A stretch of DNA of 64,000 bases from Hemibagrus wyckioides (GCF_019097595.1 NC_080711.1:17404928-17468927); one strand, 5' to 3'; shown: positions 10,720 through 21,975, counted from the first letter of the stretch. A program made the numbers and translations. Notes: a model not told the origin generated them from the sequence alone.

Positions 10720-11409
10720 TTAAAGGAGAAGTTCACTTTCAGATCAAAAATCTACAGATAATTTACTCACCCCCTTGTCATCCAAGATGTTCATGTCTTT
10801 CTTTCTTCAGTCGTATAGAAACTATGTTTTTTGAGGAAAACATATCAGGGTTTTTCTCCGTATAGTGGACTTCAATGGTGCGCGCGAGTTTGAACTTCCA
10901 AAATGCAGTTTAAATGCAGCTTCAAAGGGGTCTAAACGATCCCAGTCGAGGAAGAAGGCTCTTATCTAACGTAACAATCTGTCATTTTGTTAGAAAAATA
11001 AAAAATTGCATACTTTTTAACCACGAAAGCTCGTCTAGCACTAGCTCTGGTCTGCGCGTCCGCAATGCTATGTACTACAGAGCCAGTGTTTACTAGTGTG
11101 GGGAAGGAGGACCGCTTGGAAATTGTTGCATGTGGAATGACACAAAGTTATATGTACCTTTCTGTTAGTAGAGAGCGTTTGAGTGTTTTTTTTCACTGCC
11201 TTTAGAGCCCTTTGAAGCTGCATTTAAACTGCATTTTGGAAGATCAAGCTGGCACCATAGAGGTCCACTATATGGAGAAAAATCCTGAGTTTTTTCCCTC
11301 AAAAACCTAATTTCTTTACGACTGCAGAAAGAAAGGCATGAACATCTTGGATGACAAGAGGGTGAGTAAATTATTTGTAAATTTTTGTTCTGAAAGTGAA
11401 CTCTTTTAA
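10720..11409. mobile_element. Palindromic TTAA-flanked MITE (piggyBac-like)
   Basis: The two arms (about 10724-10945 and 11205-11405) are inverted copies for about 200 bp, starting 'gttcactttcag' and running through 'tttactcacc', 'tcatccaagatgttcatg' and 'aaatgcagtttaaatgcag'. TTAA sits at both borders (10720-10723 and 11406-11409), the target duplication of piggyBac elements. There is no coding capacity; about 260 bp of unrelated spacer lies in the centre. Confidence 0.8.
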
Positions 11410-11519
11410 CACCTCAAGAGTGTTTTGTGATGAGAGACGTTGAAGAGAATTACAATGCAAGTTCAGCACAGTTGGAAAAATTATAGGAAAGTCAGACTGG
11501 GGTGAGTTTTTCCTGTGAC

Positions 11520-12480
11520 ACCACCATACAATGTACATTGCAGAGGAGCGACATGTTACTCTATACTTTGGAGTGATGAGACAAAGATGTTTTTATGTGT
11601 TTGGCACTGATGGGTTCCAAACTGTATTGTGTCTAAAGGGTGAGGAGTACAATGAAAAATGCATGGTACAAACAGTAAAACATGGTGGTGGCAATGTTTG
11701 TTTGTGTGGTTGCATGAGTGCTGTAAGTGTCAGGGAGTTACATTACATAGATGGCGTCATGAATTCACAGATGTACTAAAAGAGAAGAAGGTACCATCAC
11801 TCTGTGCCCTAGGTAACCGGGCACTCTTTCAACACAATAATGACCAACACATAGACTACTGCTCAAAAGTTTGGGATCATTCAAAAATGTTATTGTTTTC
11901 CAAGGAAACACACAAAATTAGTCTGAATAGAAAATATAGCAAAAGAACAGGACATGCAGACATGTCAGAGTTAGAAATAATGATTTTGATGGAAGTTATG
12001 AATGTTTTCTTCAAACATTGCCTTTATCAAAAAAGCCACCTTTTGCAGCAATTATAGTCTGGGCATTCTAGCTGTCCATTTTTCAAGATAATCTGATGAG
12101 ATTTCACCCCATGCTTCCTGGAGCATCTCCCACAAGATGGATTAGCTGATGGAGTCTTCCTCCGTAGCTGAAATCAAGTAAATATGCAAGTGATCCCAAA
12201 CTTTTAAGCGGTAGTGTATATCTAAGGTCACTGGTTCATTTCTGAGGAAGAACAGTGTAAAAGTGGCAGTGGCCAAGCATGTCACCAGACCTCAAACTAA
12301 TAGAACACGTGTAGGGAGTTAAAGATCAGTTGAAAATCATTCGATTTTCTCGAATCCAACAACCAGGATTCTTCAAGAATGGCGAAAAATAGACATAGCT
12401 GTATGTCATCAACTTGTTCATTCAATGTCTAGAAGAATTGGTGCTGCTTTTAAAAATCAAGGGGGCCATACAAAATATTA
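11520..12480 (+). pseudogene. Tc1 transposase relic, split by a nested element
   Basis: Decayed Tc1 coding matter on the plus strand: 'TVKHGGGNV' in one frame, then 'VPSLCALGNRALFQHNND' in another, so frameshifts are present. The sequence breaks at 11853 and resumes after 12217 with a segment like 'SFLRKNSVKV' and a degenerate Glu block near 12290. Removing 11854-12216 restores continuity at a TA dinucleotide, consistent with nested transposition. Confidence 0.8.
11854..12216 (-). mobile_element. Nested non-autonomous Tc1-family element
   Basis: The ends are inverted: 'gctcaaaagtttgggatca' near 11861 and 'tgatcccaaacttttaagc' near 12191. TA flanks both sides. The interior resembles the antisense 5' coding part of the same Tc1 family as the relic at 43.2-44.2 kb, with words such as 'gcattctagctgtc' and 'cacaagatgga'. 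It carries no usable transposase. Confidence 0.75.
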
Positions 12481-12990
12481 AATTTATTTAAATTTGTTGT
12501 AAGCTGTAAACATTTTTGCAACATCTTATTAAATGTATTGTTAAAAAAAAAAAATATTATTCTTCTTATCCTAAAGATGTTAGGTGCCCACACTCTATGT
12601 TAATGAACTATGTTATTAACTATGTTAATAAAAAATAAATGTTTAATAAAACGTGTTTAATTTTCAAAGGGAAAAATTTTCATTTATGCTGAGCACTGTA
12701 CATAGATAAAACAGTTGAGTGCAGGTGTAAGTTAGTTAGCTAGCATACACAGCCTAATGGCACACACCATAAAGTTTCATTAATTGAGTTATGTTTACTC
12801 AGATAACATTAGCTCAAAGCAAAGACAGGGAAATCATGAAACGATGTACCCACAGCCAGCAGAGGAATTGCCATTTCAACACATATCAAATCTCCAAGAT
12901 CCTAGACATGATTGTAGATCATTATCAATTTGTAGATGTGAAAGAATGGTGTATATGAACCTTCAAACAATCAGCTAGGAAATTAGAATG
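12481..12990. other. Intergenic spacer
   Basis: AT-rich DNA between the Tc1 relic and the LINE relic. 'gagcactgta' near 12690 may be the decayed right end of the Tc1 copy. No gene is seen. Confidence 0.4.
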
Positions 12991-12994
12991 TAAA

Positions 12995-14245
12995 TTGGCA
13001 ATATTTCAATTAGCGTGGAAGGAAAGCCTTCTGAGCTACAAAAATTCTCTTAGTATTGCTAGATCAGCATATCTCTATGATTATTTCAATGGAAAAATTA
13101 ATAATATCCGGCAAAAAATTCAGACTATTAATTTAAAACCAAACAAATTGATAGATAATCCTGAAGATATTACTATTTCTGATCTGCGCTTTGAATGCTT
13201 TACTCCCCTACAAGAGCCTGATTTAATTTCACTAATTTCTTCTTCAAAACGTTCAACCTGCATACTAAATCCTTCTAAAAATGATAAATTCTTCCCTTAG
13301 CACAGGCTATGTGCCTAAATCATTTAACTAATGGTTATCGACCCCCTGATTAAAAAACCAGACCTCGACCCCCGTCAGCTGTACAACTATAGGCTAAAAA
13401 TCAAACTTCCCCATTATCTCTAAGATCCTATAAAATGTTGTACCACCACAGTTATATTCATACCTACATAGGAATAACATTTATGAAATGTATCAGTCAG
13501 GATTTAGGCCTCATCATAGACAGCACTGGTTAAAGTGGTAAATGACCTGTTACTGTTAATCAGGGTTGTGTCTCCTTGCTGGTGTTACTTGATCTAAGTG
13601 CAGCATTTGACACCACTGACCACACTATTCTACTTGATAGGCAAGAAAATATTGGCGTTAAGAGAACAGCCCTCTCCTGGCTCAGGTCTTATTTGACTGA
13701 TCGTTATCAGTTTGTAGATCTTAATGGTGACTTCTCTGTGCATACCAAGGTTATGTTCGGTGTTTTAGGCCCACTGCTTTTCTCCTTATATATGATACCC
13801 CTTGGTGCAATTGTTCACAAACATGGTATTAGCTTCCACTGTTATGCCTATGACACACAGCTATATGTTTCAGCTAAGTCAGATGAGAGACACCAGCTTA
13901 TTAAGATTGAAGACTGTGTAAAGGACATTAGACAGTGGATGCTTACTAACTTCCTCCTGCTTAACTCTGACAAGACAGAGGTGCTAGGACCACATGCAGC
14001 CAGAAGTAAGCTTTCTGATTACAGAGTAACTGTGGATGGTCTTTCTGTTTCATCATGTTCAGCAGTAAAAGACATTGCTGTGATTATTGACTCTGGTCTT
14101 TCATTTGAAGCTCATCTAGATAACATCTCTAGGGTAGCCTTCTTTCATCTCAGAAATATTGCTGAGAAATATGATGTCACTTCATGATGCTGAAAAACTA
14201 GTTCATGCTGTTCTGTACAAAAAATTGAATTGAATTGAAAATGTG
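12995..14245 (+). pseudogene. LINE reverse-transcriptase relic (L2-like)
   Basis: A 5' piece (13000-13300) is followed by a 203-codon frame (13579-14187) with reverse-transcriptase signatures: LLDLSAAFDTTDH, ALSWLRSYLTDRYQF, FHCYAYDTQLYV and LLLNSDKTEVL. The catalytic YADD box reads YAYD (13842-13853), and the usual GVPQGSVLGP block is shortened to GVLGP. The copy is therefore dead. The 3' end finishes with an ATTGAATTGAA-type tail. Antisense relatives lie at 21.0-21.9 kb and 41.0-41.4 kb. Confidence 0.85.
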
Positions 14246-14569
14246 TTACACTGGTCAAATTTAACAAATAAATGTTTAATTAAAATGTTAATGTGTATAC
14301 GGTTGTTTTGTGTTTATAAATTGGATTGATGAAATATATTGACCTCAAGTAAAGTAAAACATTTAGTAAAAAGCGTTTAGTAAATGTTATATGCTTTTAT
14401 TAATGTAGTAAAAGCATATGTTCAAAGCTACAAGTTTTGTGGTTTTGACTTACAGGCACTGAAGTCAGCATGTTTGCCCCTACTCTCCTTTACTGAAGTC
14501 ATAGTTATTTCCTGTTATGGTTATATGAATTTGCACGCAGTATGAAGTTTCTGTTTTGCTCATGTAGCC

Positions 14570-16407
14570 ATGATGACAACTCTGACTATAACCTGGTGCC
14601 TTACTGCTGTTTTGGCTACCTACATCGTTCTAGGAGCTGGTGAGCACAGCATTTTCTTTAATAAGTGTCTTTCATTATTATCAGGATTTATTAACACATT
14701 TTGTTGAAAACATGTGAAGGGACATTTTAATAACCTATATATTTTTTGTTGGATGTTGCATGTAATACAGCTTCTGACTTTCTTGTAATAGATTCATACA
14801 ACTTGTACCATTCATCTAGCAAAATATCTTGCTATAGTTATATAGCTGTTATAATATATTGCTGTTGTAGAAAGGACATTAATCAGTTACATTTACATTA
14901 TTTACTGTCCAGTGTCACCCAAATGAGGATGAGGTTCCCTTCTGAGCCTGGTTCCTCTTAAGGTTTCTTCCTCATATCATCACAGGGAGTTTTCCCTTGC
15001 CACCGTTGCCACAGGCTTGCTCATTAGGGATAAAATAAAATAAGGATAAAATAGTTTAATAATTTAATTTAATAATTTATTTTTATTTCTAATTATTTAG
15101 TTATTTATTTTTATTTATTTCTCTGTTTATCTGATTACCTTTCTCTGTTTATCTTCTTTTGTAAAGCTGCTTTGAGACAATATCCACTGTAAAAGGTGCT
15201 ATATAAATAAAATTGAATTAAATTGAATTGAATATCTTCTAGTTGCTTTAGTGTTTTGTTTGCCTTTGTTTTGTTTTGTTTTCAAGAACAATGATACATT
15301 CTCCTTTCTTTACACAGCATCTGAGAGGGAGAATGGTTTTGAACAGATGAAAAGGGGGGAAAACTTTACCATGGAATGCAACACAAAGGACAACAAAAAA
15401 GATACTTTAACAATATATACACGACTCCCGAGCAAGAATGTACTGCTGATCTATGACATGCAAAGTAACAAATGTAATTTTGGTTCAAAGTACACAGATA
15501 GAGTGAAAATCAGTGGCAATGGGCACAAACTAATTATGACTCTTAGTGACATGCAGCCAAAAGATTCTGGACTGTACATAGGCCAGTATAGCAGTTACAA
15601 TATTTACAAAAATGTAGTAGAAGAAGAAGAAGGCTGTAGCAGGCTCCTGTTTGTGAAGGGTAAGTATGCATCTTTAAACTATATATATTAGGCAGTATTA
15701 ATGCTGACACCACTTTTTAATGCTATAAAATTAAGTAACAGTGCATAATCAAGTCTTGGTGTCCAACCATTTTCTGTTAGACAAAGAAAAATGTGAAGCT
15801 AAAAATGTTAATATAATATTAATATATATATAATATAATGTTAATATTGTTAATAATGTCAATATTGTAATAAAAATGAATGTTCCACCTGATATGATTT
15901 TGCAGATGTGGATAAGACCTTATCTTCTGAAAAATCAACTGGTAAAGAGTCATCTGCCATGACTGAACCATTGGTGCTGGTTTTTGCCCTGATTGCATGC
16001 ACTATGCTTGTGGTTTGTTTCCTGGTGGTCTGGGTGTTAGTACCCAAGGTAGGCACAGCAAATCAGTCTGCTCCAATTTGGATTTTCTGGTCTTGTATTT
16101 TCAGTATTAAACTTGATATATGTGTGCGTGTTGTGTGACAGGGAGCATCCGCCAGTTTGTCTACACTTATATTCAAAGTGGTAATGTGCAAGTGTCTTGC
16201 AAGCTCTGCACTTCCCAAAAAGTGACTGTGATGTGGTGCCTGTGGTTTGTTGTAGCAAAACAAGATGAAAAAGAAAACTGTGTCCGCTCAAAGGTTACAC
16301 TTGCTTTTTGTTCACAGGTGAAGGCCCATTGTGTGAATCAAGATGCAGAGGATTCAAGGGAATTTAGCCCAGTCTATGAGGATATGCACCGTGTGCAAAA
16401 TAAATAA
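14570..16407 (+). CDS. cd7: CD7-like single-Ig-domain membrane receptor, four exons
   Basis: Exons 14570-14639, 15318-15659, 15906-16048 and 16318-16407 join in phase (1-1-0) to give 214 residues. Order: signal peptide (1-23), one V-type Ig domain (about 33-135; 'NFTMECN' carries the first Cys, 'MQPKDSGLY' the F-strand motif), a short Ser/Thr-rich stalk, one transmembrane helix (about 160-183) and a 29-residue tail. The tail contains SPVYEDM; YEDM is the tyrosine motif known from human CD7, which recruits PI3K. That motif, the domain plan and the size point to CD7, expected on T/NK-type lymphocytes. Oddity: the canonical second Ig cysteine is Gly112 (codon GGC at 15581-15583). A possible small extra exon (16257-16280) is mentioned in the findings. 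The first of two tandem ATGs was chosen. AATAAA follows at 16609. The short upstream spacer (14246-14569) shows no other gene. Confidence 0.82.
14890..15240 (+). repeat. Dispersed teleost repeat in cd7 intron 1
   Basis: It contains 'tgtccagtgtcacccaaatg', 'ggttcctcttaaggtttctt', 'gctcattagggataaaa' and ends 'gctatataaataaaattgaa'. The same sequence recurs inverted at 60.12-60.43 kb and its tail at 54.4-54.6 kb. This looks like a retroposon 3' region. Confidence 0.75.
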
Positions 16408-16608
16408 GATGATATTTTTTGCCTATTTGTTTACAAAATTAAGAGTTGTTTATGTTGTCATTAATGAAATGCTCAAGAATGCTTTTAAGCTTGTCTGATG
16501 TTTCTGGCGGATGTATTAATTTGTATCAGTGCATTAAAATGTGTTATATATTCATTTGTTATGCCATTATTTTTTTTACAGTACTCATATTTGTAATATT
16601 TTAACAGA

Positions 16609-16614
16609 AATAAA
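16609..16614 (+). terminator. Polyadenylation signal of the CD7-like gene
   Basis: AATAAA lies about 200 bp after the stop codon. Confidence 0.6.
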
Positions 16615-16966
16615 ATTTGAATGTGGTAATGCATACAAATCACTTTTTCTAGCATCATTCTCTGCCAACAGGCTTACTCAAGCTGCCATTACCATAGACA
16701 CTACTTTACATCTAAAGGATTTCTATACCACCACACCAACATTTCAGACCCAAACTACATACCTTAACATACCTTCTCAGACTACTTCCACTGATTTGTT
16801 AAATGGAGTAAACAGAATAGAACTGAATAGGCAAAGATAATATGTAACTTGAAAAATGGCAGATACAGCAGTGGCAACATAGGCAATATATCAATTCTAA
16901 TAATCAATGAGGAGCTGGTGTTATGAATTTTTACCTCTGACTGTTACAAAGTGGCAACAATATAAA

Positions 16967-16967
16967 G

Positions 16968-17059
<92 letters not shown>

Positions 17060-17060
17060 G

Positions 17061-17120
<60 letters not shown>
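16967..17120. repeat. (ATCT)n microsatellite
   Basis: About 38 tetranucleotide units with a single interruption (ATCG) near 17060. It translates as a long meaningless YLSI repeat. Confidence 0.95.
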
Positions 17121-17121
<1 letters not shown>

Positions 17122-17459
17122 GAGGCTCCTTCCAATAATGCCTATTAAATAATTAATATTATTTAATAAAATAATTAAATAAATAAATAAATAACGCTTA
17201 TAGAAAACTTAATCAGTGACACTAATTGTAAAAATCAGTTTATATGGAGCATCTTCCTTACGAGTCCCTGTTTATGTTGTTTCTCCAGAAATCACTTATT
17301 AGAATGAGAGGATAAATATAAACATTGCCATCAAGGACTCAACAGCATTCAAGTATTCAACAATACTGTAGTATATAGAAAAGGGAGATTGCAAAGGATT
17401 TGCCAAATATATTGATTAGGAATATATTTTATATATATTTTCACCATAAAACTGCATGT

Positions 17460-18394
17460 TGTTTGGGTCACTTGTACATATTTTGGTCTTTGTGCCAGGA
17501 AATGTAAATGCTAGCTGATTGTCAGGAAGTTGTTACCTAAAAAAAAATGCCTTGCTGTATGAAGTTCAGCAGAACACAATCCCCTCTAAACATGAGACAG
17601 CATGTCAGAAAAGATACTTCTCTCACCTGAGGTGTGACTTTCAATTCCTGTTTGGATGGGCAAATAATAAGAAAAAAAATTTCTAACAAGACTACAAAGC
17701 CAGTACAGCCAGTATTGCTCTGCAGACCTTTGCCTTTGTAATTTAAGATGGTGATGAATATCCACCTCCAGAAATCATACCAGCAGAGGAATTACTGTTA
17801 ATTTCTATCACTATTTTCTGTGGCTGAGTGTACAATACAAAATATGTATGTAAATAGGCAATTATTACCCCTACAGAATATTTGTAAATACAAATATTTT
17901 TTAATATCCAAAATGTATACATTTGTAGTGTTTTTGTTAAATCTAGGCTAGGACAACTTAGAAGTTGCCTAAACTGCAACTTCTAAGTTCTATTTTTGTT
18001 GTTGTTGTTGTTTTAAATATTTTATACCACTTTACTGTGGCATACAGGGTTTCCCTGTAGAAAACCTAAAATAATCTCTACATTGTGAATTTCACAGTGT
18101 TATGGAGATTATAGAAAGTCGATGCAAAGAGTAAGCCATTAGAAAATCAGATAAAAGACACCTTTAACTCATCTATTATTTCAAAGAAATCCTTACTCTG
18201 AGTCAGTTTGTTACATAATCTACTAAAAGTCTGGGTATCAGGAAATGTAAATGTCAAGTGTTTGCCAGGAAGTTGAAACGCTGCTGCAGCATGCATATGA
18301 TGCAAAGATGCTGAGAGTAGGTTTCAATACTTAAAAGAAGCACCAAAATAAAATACAATCCCAATATTTCAGGTCTTTCAGCTTACTCATGATC

Positions 18395-18439
<45 letters not shown>

Positions 18440-18830
18440 AGGCTTTTTTCTTGAGTTTAAAGAGTAAGAGCACTTCATGTGATCGATTTCTGTTGTTAAA
18501 AAGTTAAAATCTTTCAACATCAAATTAAAAGCATTAGTTTTCAATAAATATTTTCAGCTAACAGATATATCAAGCTCATAATCAGTTATTTTATATAAAT
18601 GGCATTGACTGTGTCACTGTAGCACAAGGTTTTGGCCAGGAAATGTAAATGTCACCTATATAGTATGTGTGTCATGAAGCTGCATACAGAAATTTTACTT
18701 TGTTGTCTTGAATCTGACAGAATGTGTCTTTCTAAGCCAGCTAGACATAAATTATAATACTCGTCTCTGCCAGGTATGACTTTCAATTCCTTTGTTTAAG
18801 ACATCTTTTGCTTTTTGCATCCCATTCTTA
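17460..18830 (+). repeat. Three degenerate local copies of a regulatory-looking block
   Basis: The word 'aggaaatgtaaatg' occurs near 17498, 18240 and 18637, each time with similar surroundings: 'caggaagttg' follows in the first two, and 'gactttcaattcct' occurs near 17636 and 18778. The longest match is between about 17460-17680 and 18600-18830. No open frame spans the blocks. They seem to be old tandem duplicates in the spacer downstream of the CD7-like gene. Confidence 0.6.
18397..18436. repeat. (GT)n microsatellite
   Basis: About 20 GT units, lying inside the duplicated-block region. Confidence 0.95.
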
Positions 18831-18899
18831 TTTAGGGTGCCTCAGCTGAGCCACTGAAAGCAGAAATGAGGCTGGGGAGTTGCAGAACGATTTGGACAT

Positions 18900-19760
18900 T
18901 ATTGATCTGTCCTCAAATTTAAGGTGGGTTGGGTGCTTTATGTCTCTGCAGTCCTGTGGTCCCCCCCAGTCAAGAGGTGTAAGGAGAACAATTCAGACTG
19001 TTAGCTAATCATGCTCTACCAAAGGATTTAATAAATGACATTGCATATGGGATGTATGGGTGAGGTACACACTGTGTGGCCACATACTTTTAGCCATAGA
19101 GTATATCTCTGGGATCTGTACGTTTATCTTGTTGTGCTGCTCAAAAATTGATAAAAAGGTTAAACTCATAGAATGAAGGTGGTAGTTAGACGTATGTCAT
19201 GAAAAATCCATTTCCATAAGAGCATTGTTCCCATTAACGTTACAGCCCTTTGGAATTTTTTTGTTATTGTTATTTTTATCACTTGCCATCCACCATGTGC
19301 AAGGCTTTTAAAGCCCCTGCCATATTTCAAGTAAAAATAAAATCAAATAAACATTTTCTACTCACAAAGAAAATGTGTGGTCAATATCATCAATTATAAA
19401 TCTAGCAAAATCTTTCTAAAGTTTTCTTACATGAATGCAATGCCAATCACAAAAATAACAATTCAAATTCATATACTTTTTTAAGATTTAACAAGAAAGT
19501 AATTTTCTTCACTTTTGTAAAAAAAAAATTACAGACTGCCTCAACCCAGATTCCACTTCAATATACATGTCAGAAAGAGGCCATATGAGTGGGGTATCTC
19601 TAAGTTTGAAAGTTGAAAGACTCTAAAGGAGTAAAAGGCTGAATCTAAAAAGAAATTACCAGGTTAGTGAAGCGATATGGAAAGAAGAAAAGGTCAGGAT
19701 GCAGATTGAGATCACACTTCTTAGAACAAGAGCATGGTTAGATGTTTCCATGCATGGAAA
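18900..19760. other. Intergenic spacer
   Basis: No gene seen. A short stretch near 19065-19100 ('cacactgtgtggccacata') resembles fused Tc1 ends. Confidence 0.35.
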
Positions 19761-19779
19761 CATTGTCTAACAATTTGCA

Positions 19780-20115
19780 GGAAGCAAAGGCTGCTTCTCA
19801 ATTTCTGATAAAAATGGCACAACTGAGAAAAACACTAGTAAAATATTTGTAGGTGGCACAGTGTTCAACAAATACACTGTGTGCACTTACCCATTCTGCT
19901 ATGACGATGTTTGTGACCCATCTCTCTGAATATAACGACATTATTGCTAAAATGACATAGTTTTACAACAGCAATGGTAACTCACAGAGATCCCATCCTG
20001 TGTCAGCAGTAGGTGTTAAAAGGCTCTATAGGAATAGAGGATGGAAGGTTTCCTGGAGAAATGAGGGCCATGCTACTGGAGATAGAAAGGAAAGACCACT
20101 CCCTTATGATCCTGA
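19780..20115 (+). repeat. Plus-oriented copy of a local inverted duplication
   Basis: The phrases 'ggaagcaaaggctgcttctc', 'aaaatggcacaactgagaaa' and 'aatgagggccatgctactgg' match, in reverse orientation, those at 22370 down to 21990. A possible acceptor ('aatttgcag') precedes it, and one frame runs about 50 codons (KGCFSISDKNGTTEKN...). The function is unknown. Confidence 0.65.
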
Positions 20116-20744
20116 TAACCTTCCGATGTGATATTCATGTGGCAAAGAGGGACATACTGTATTTGCAGAGAATGAAATTTTCCTTTAAGAGAACAAGCCC
20201 AAAAATGGATGTAAGGAGCTCAAGAATCTGTGTAACTCTTTGCCTGCTTTTTATCACCAAGCCATTCAGCCAGGGGCATAATTTCCACTGGGGACAAGGG
20301 GGACATGTCCTCCCCACCTTTCAAAATCCCGTTTATGCCCCCCCCACTTTTCAAATTGGTTTGTTATGATTTTTTGTCATCACTGCAGAGGAGCAGGACC
20401 GAGCAGGACGATGTGCGTGTCCGCATCTAAGAATGCCGTGTGCACACTCCAAAAATATCTCACTGGAAGTTGTAATGAACAGGTATCATGGTTGCGGCAC
20501 AATCAGCATTAAAACACTAGAAGCATCACCAGAAGACTTTAATGTCATCATGGATGAAAAGAAAGAATGGAGATATGACTTGGTTGATTCAGTAAATTAG
20601 CTCAGGTCAGGATAATCATATTTTCATGAACATTCTGTGTACCATGAAAACGAGTTCACTTTAAAACCTTGCATTTTCTGTCAGCAATGTATGACAAGCA
20701 GACTCTAGGTGCTAGTTTAATGTTAGACTTAATATGATAATAAC

Positions 20745-21010
20745 TCCCCACATAGCAGACGGGTCTGGGCCAGATCTGGCATTAAGCCGGCACTGCTGGC
20801 TGAGTTCTGGCATGGCAAGTGGTATGTCAACCAGATGCGGACCAGGTCTGGCAGTGATGGCACTGTTTATATGATGGCATGCCAGATGTGGTCCAGTTAT
20901 GGTTTGGTTTATGTGGTATGGCCCAGTGCTGGCCCTGTGCTGGCCCACGTAAACCAAACATGGGCCACCAAAGGGCCGTCATTCTTTGTGGTATGTGGGC
21001 CGAGTGTAAG
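20745..21010. repeat. GGCC/TGGC-rich minisatellite-like repeat
   Basis: Imperfect tandem units of roughly 20 bp built on 'ggcccagatctggcat' and 'gtgctggccc' variants. G+C is much higher than in the flanks. Similar repeats are common in fish genomes and give spurious open frames on both strands. Confidence 0.7.
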
Positions 21011-21025
21011 TCCATTGTGTCTTTT

Positions 21026-21870
21026 CAGAGTTAAGCAGGAGGAAGTTAGTAAGCATCCACTGTCTAATGCCCTTTACACATTCTTCAATCTTAACAAGCT
21101 GTTGTCTCTCGGCATAATAGTGGAAGCTAATACCATGTTTACCAATAGTTGCACAACCCTGATTAGAGGCCAGTAACAGGTCATTTACCGCTTTAACCAG
21201 TGCTGTCTATGATGAGGTCTAAATCCTGACTGATACATTTTATAAATGTTATTCCTATGTAGGTATGAACATAACTGCTGTGCTACAACATTTCTGAGGA
21301 TCTTAGAGATAAAGGGCAGGTTTGATATTGGCGTAAAGTTGGACAGCTGATGGAGTTGAGGTCAGGTTTTTAATTGGGGGATTGATAACTGCTAGTTTAA
21401 AAGATTTAGGCACATAGCCAGTGCTAAGGGAAGAATGTATCATTTTTAGAAGTAGCTACTGGTATTTTCTGCTTAAGGAAACATAGGGATAACATAAGGG
21501 ATTTAGTATGCAGGTTGATGGTCTTGAAGAAGAAATTAAATCAGGCTCTTGAAGGGGAGTAAAGCATTCTAAGCGCTGATCAGAAATAGTAATATTATCT
21601 TCAGATTTATCTATCAAATTCTTTTATTTTAAATTAATACAATTTTCTGCCTGATATTATCATTTTTTCCATTGAAATAATTAATGAAGTCATTGCTGCT
21701 GCATATAGAAGGTGTGCACTTAGTTACTGTGGTTTTACAGTAGTTAATTTTGCCAAAGTACTAAATAAAAATTTAGAATTGTTTTTGTTATCTTTTATTA
21801 GGGCAGAGAGATATGCTGATCTATCAGTATTAGGAGATTTTTTGTAGCCCAGAAGGCTTTCCTTCCACGC
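21026..21870 (-). pseudogene. LINE relic, antisense copy
   Basis: The reverse complement matches the LINE at 13.0-14.0 kb: 'cagtcaggatttag', 'cagcactggttaaag', 'ctacataggaataac' and, at its 5' side, 'gcgtggaaggaaagcctt'. Internal deletions and stops are frequent. Confidence 0.8.
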
Positions 21871-21975
21871 TATTTATTTTATTTATTTATTATATTTATT
21901 TTATTATATTTTATTATATATTATTATATTTTATTATATTTATTATATTTATTTATTTATTTTATTTTATTTTAG
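21870..21975. repeat. (TTTAT/TTATA)n AT-rich tract
   Basis: Imperfect five- to nine-base AT repeats joining the LINE relic to the inverted-duplication copy. Confidence 0.8.

Noticed and set aside
16120..16407. 95-codon ORF covering the end of the CD7-like gene
   Set aside because: Its last 30 codons are the genuine final exon; the upstream part is intron read-through without a signal or domain.
16907..17122. 71-codon ORF of YLSI repeats
   Set aside because: Direct translation of the ATCT microsatellite.
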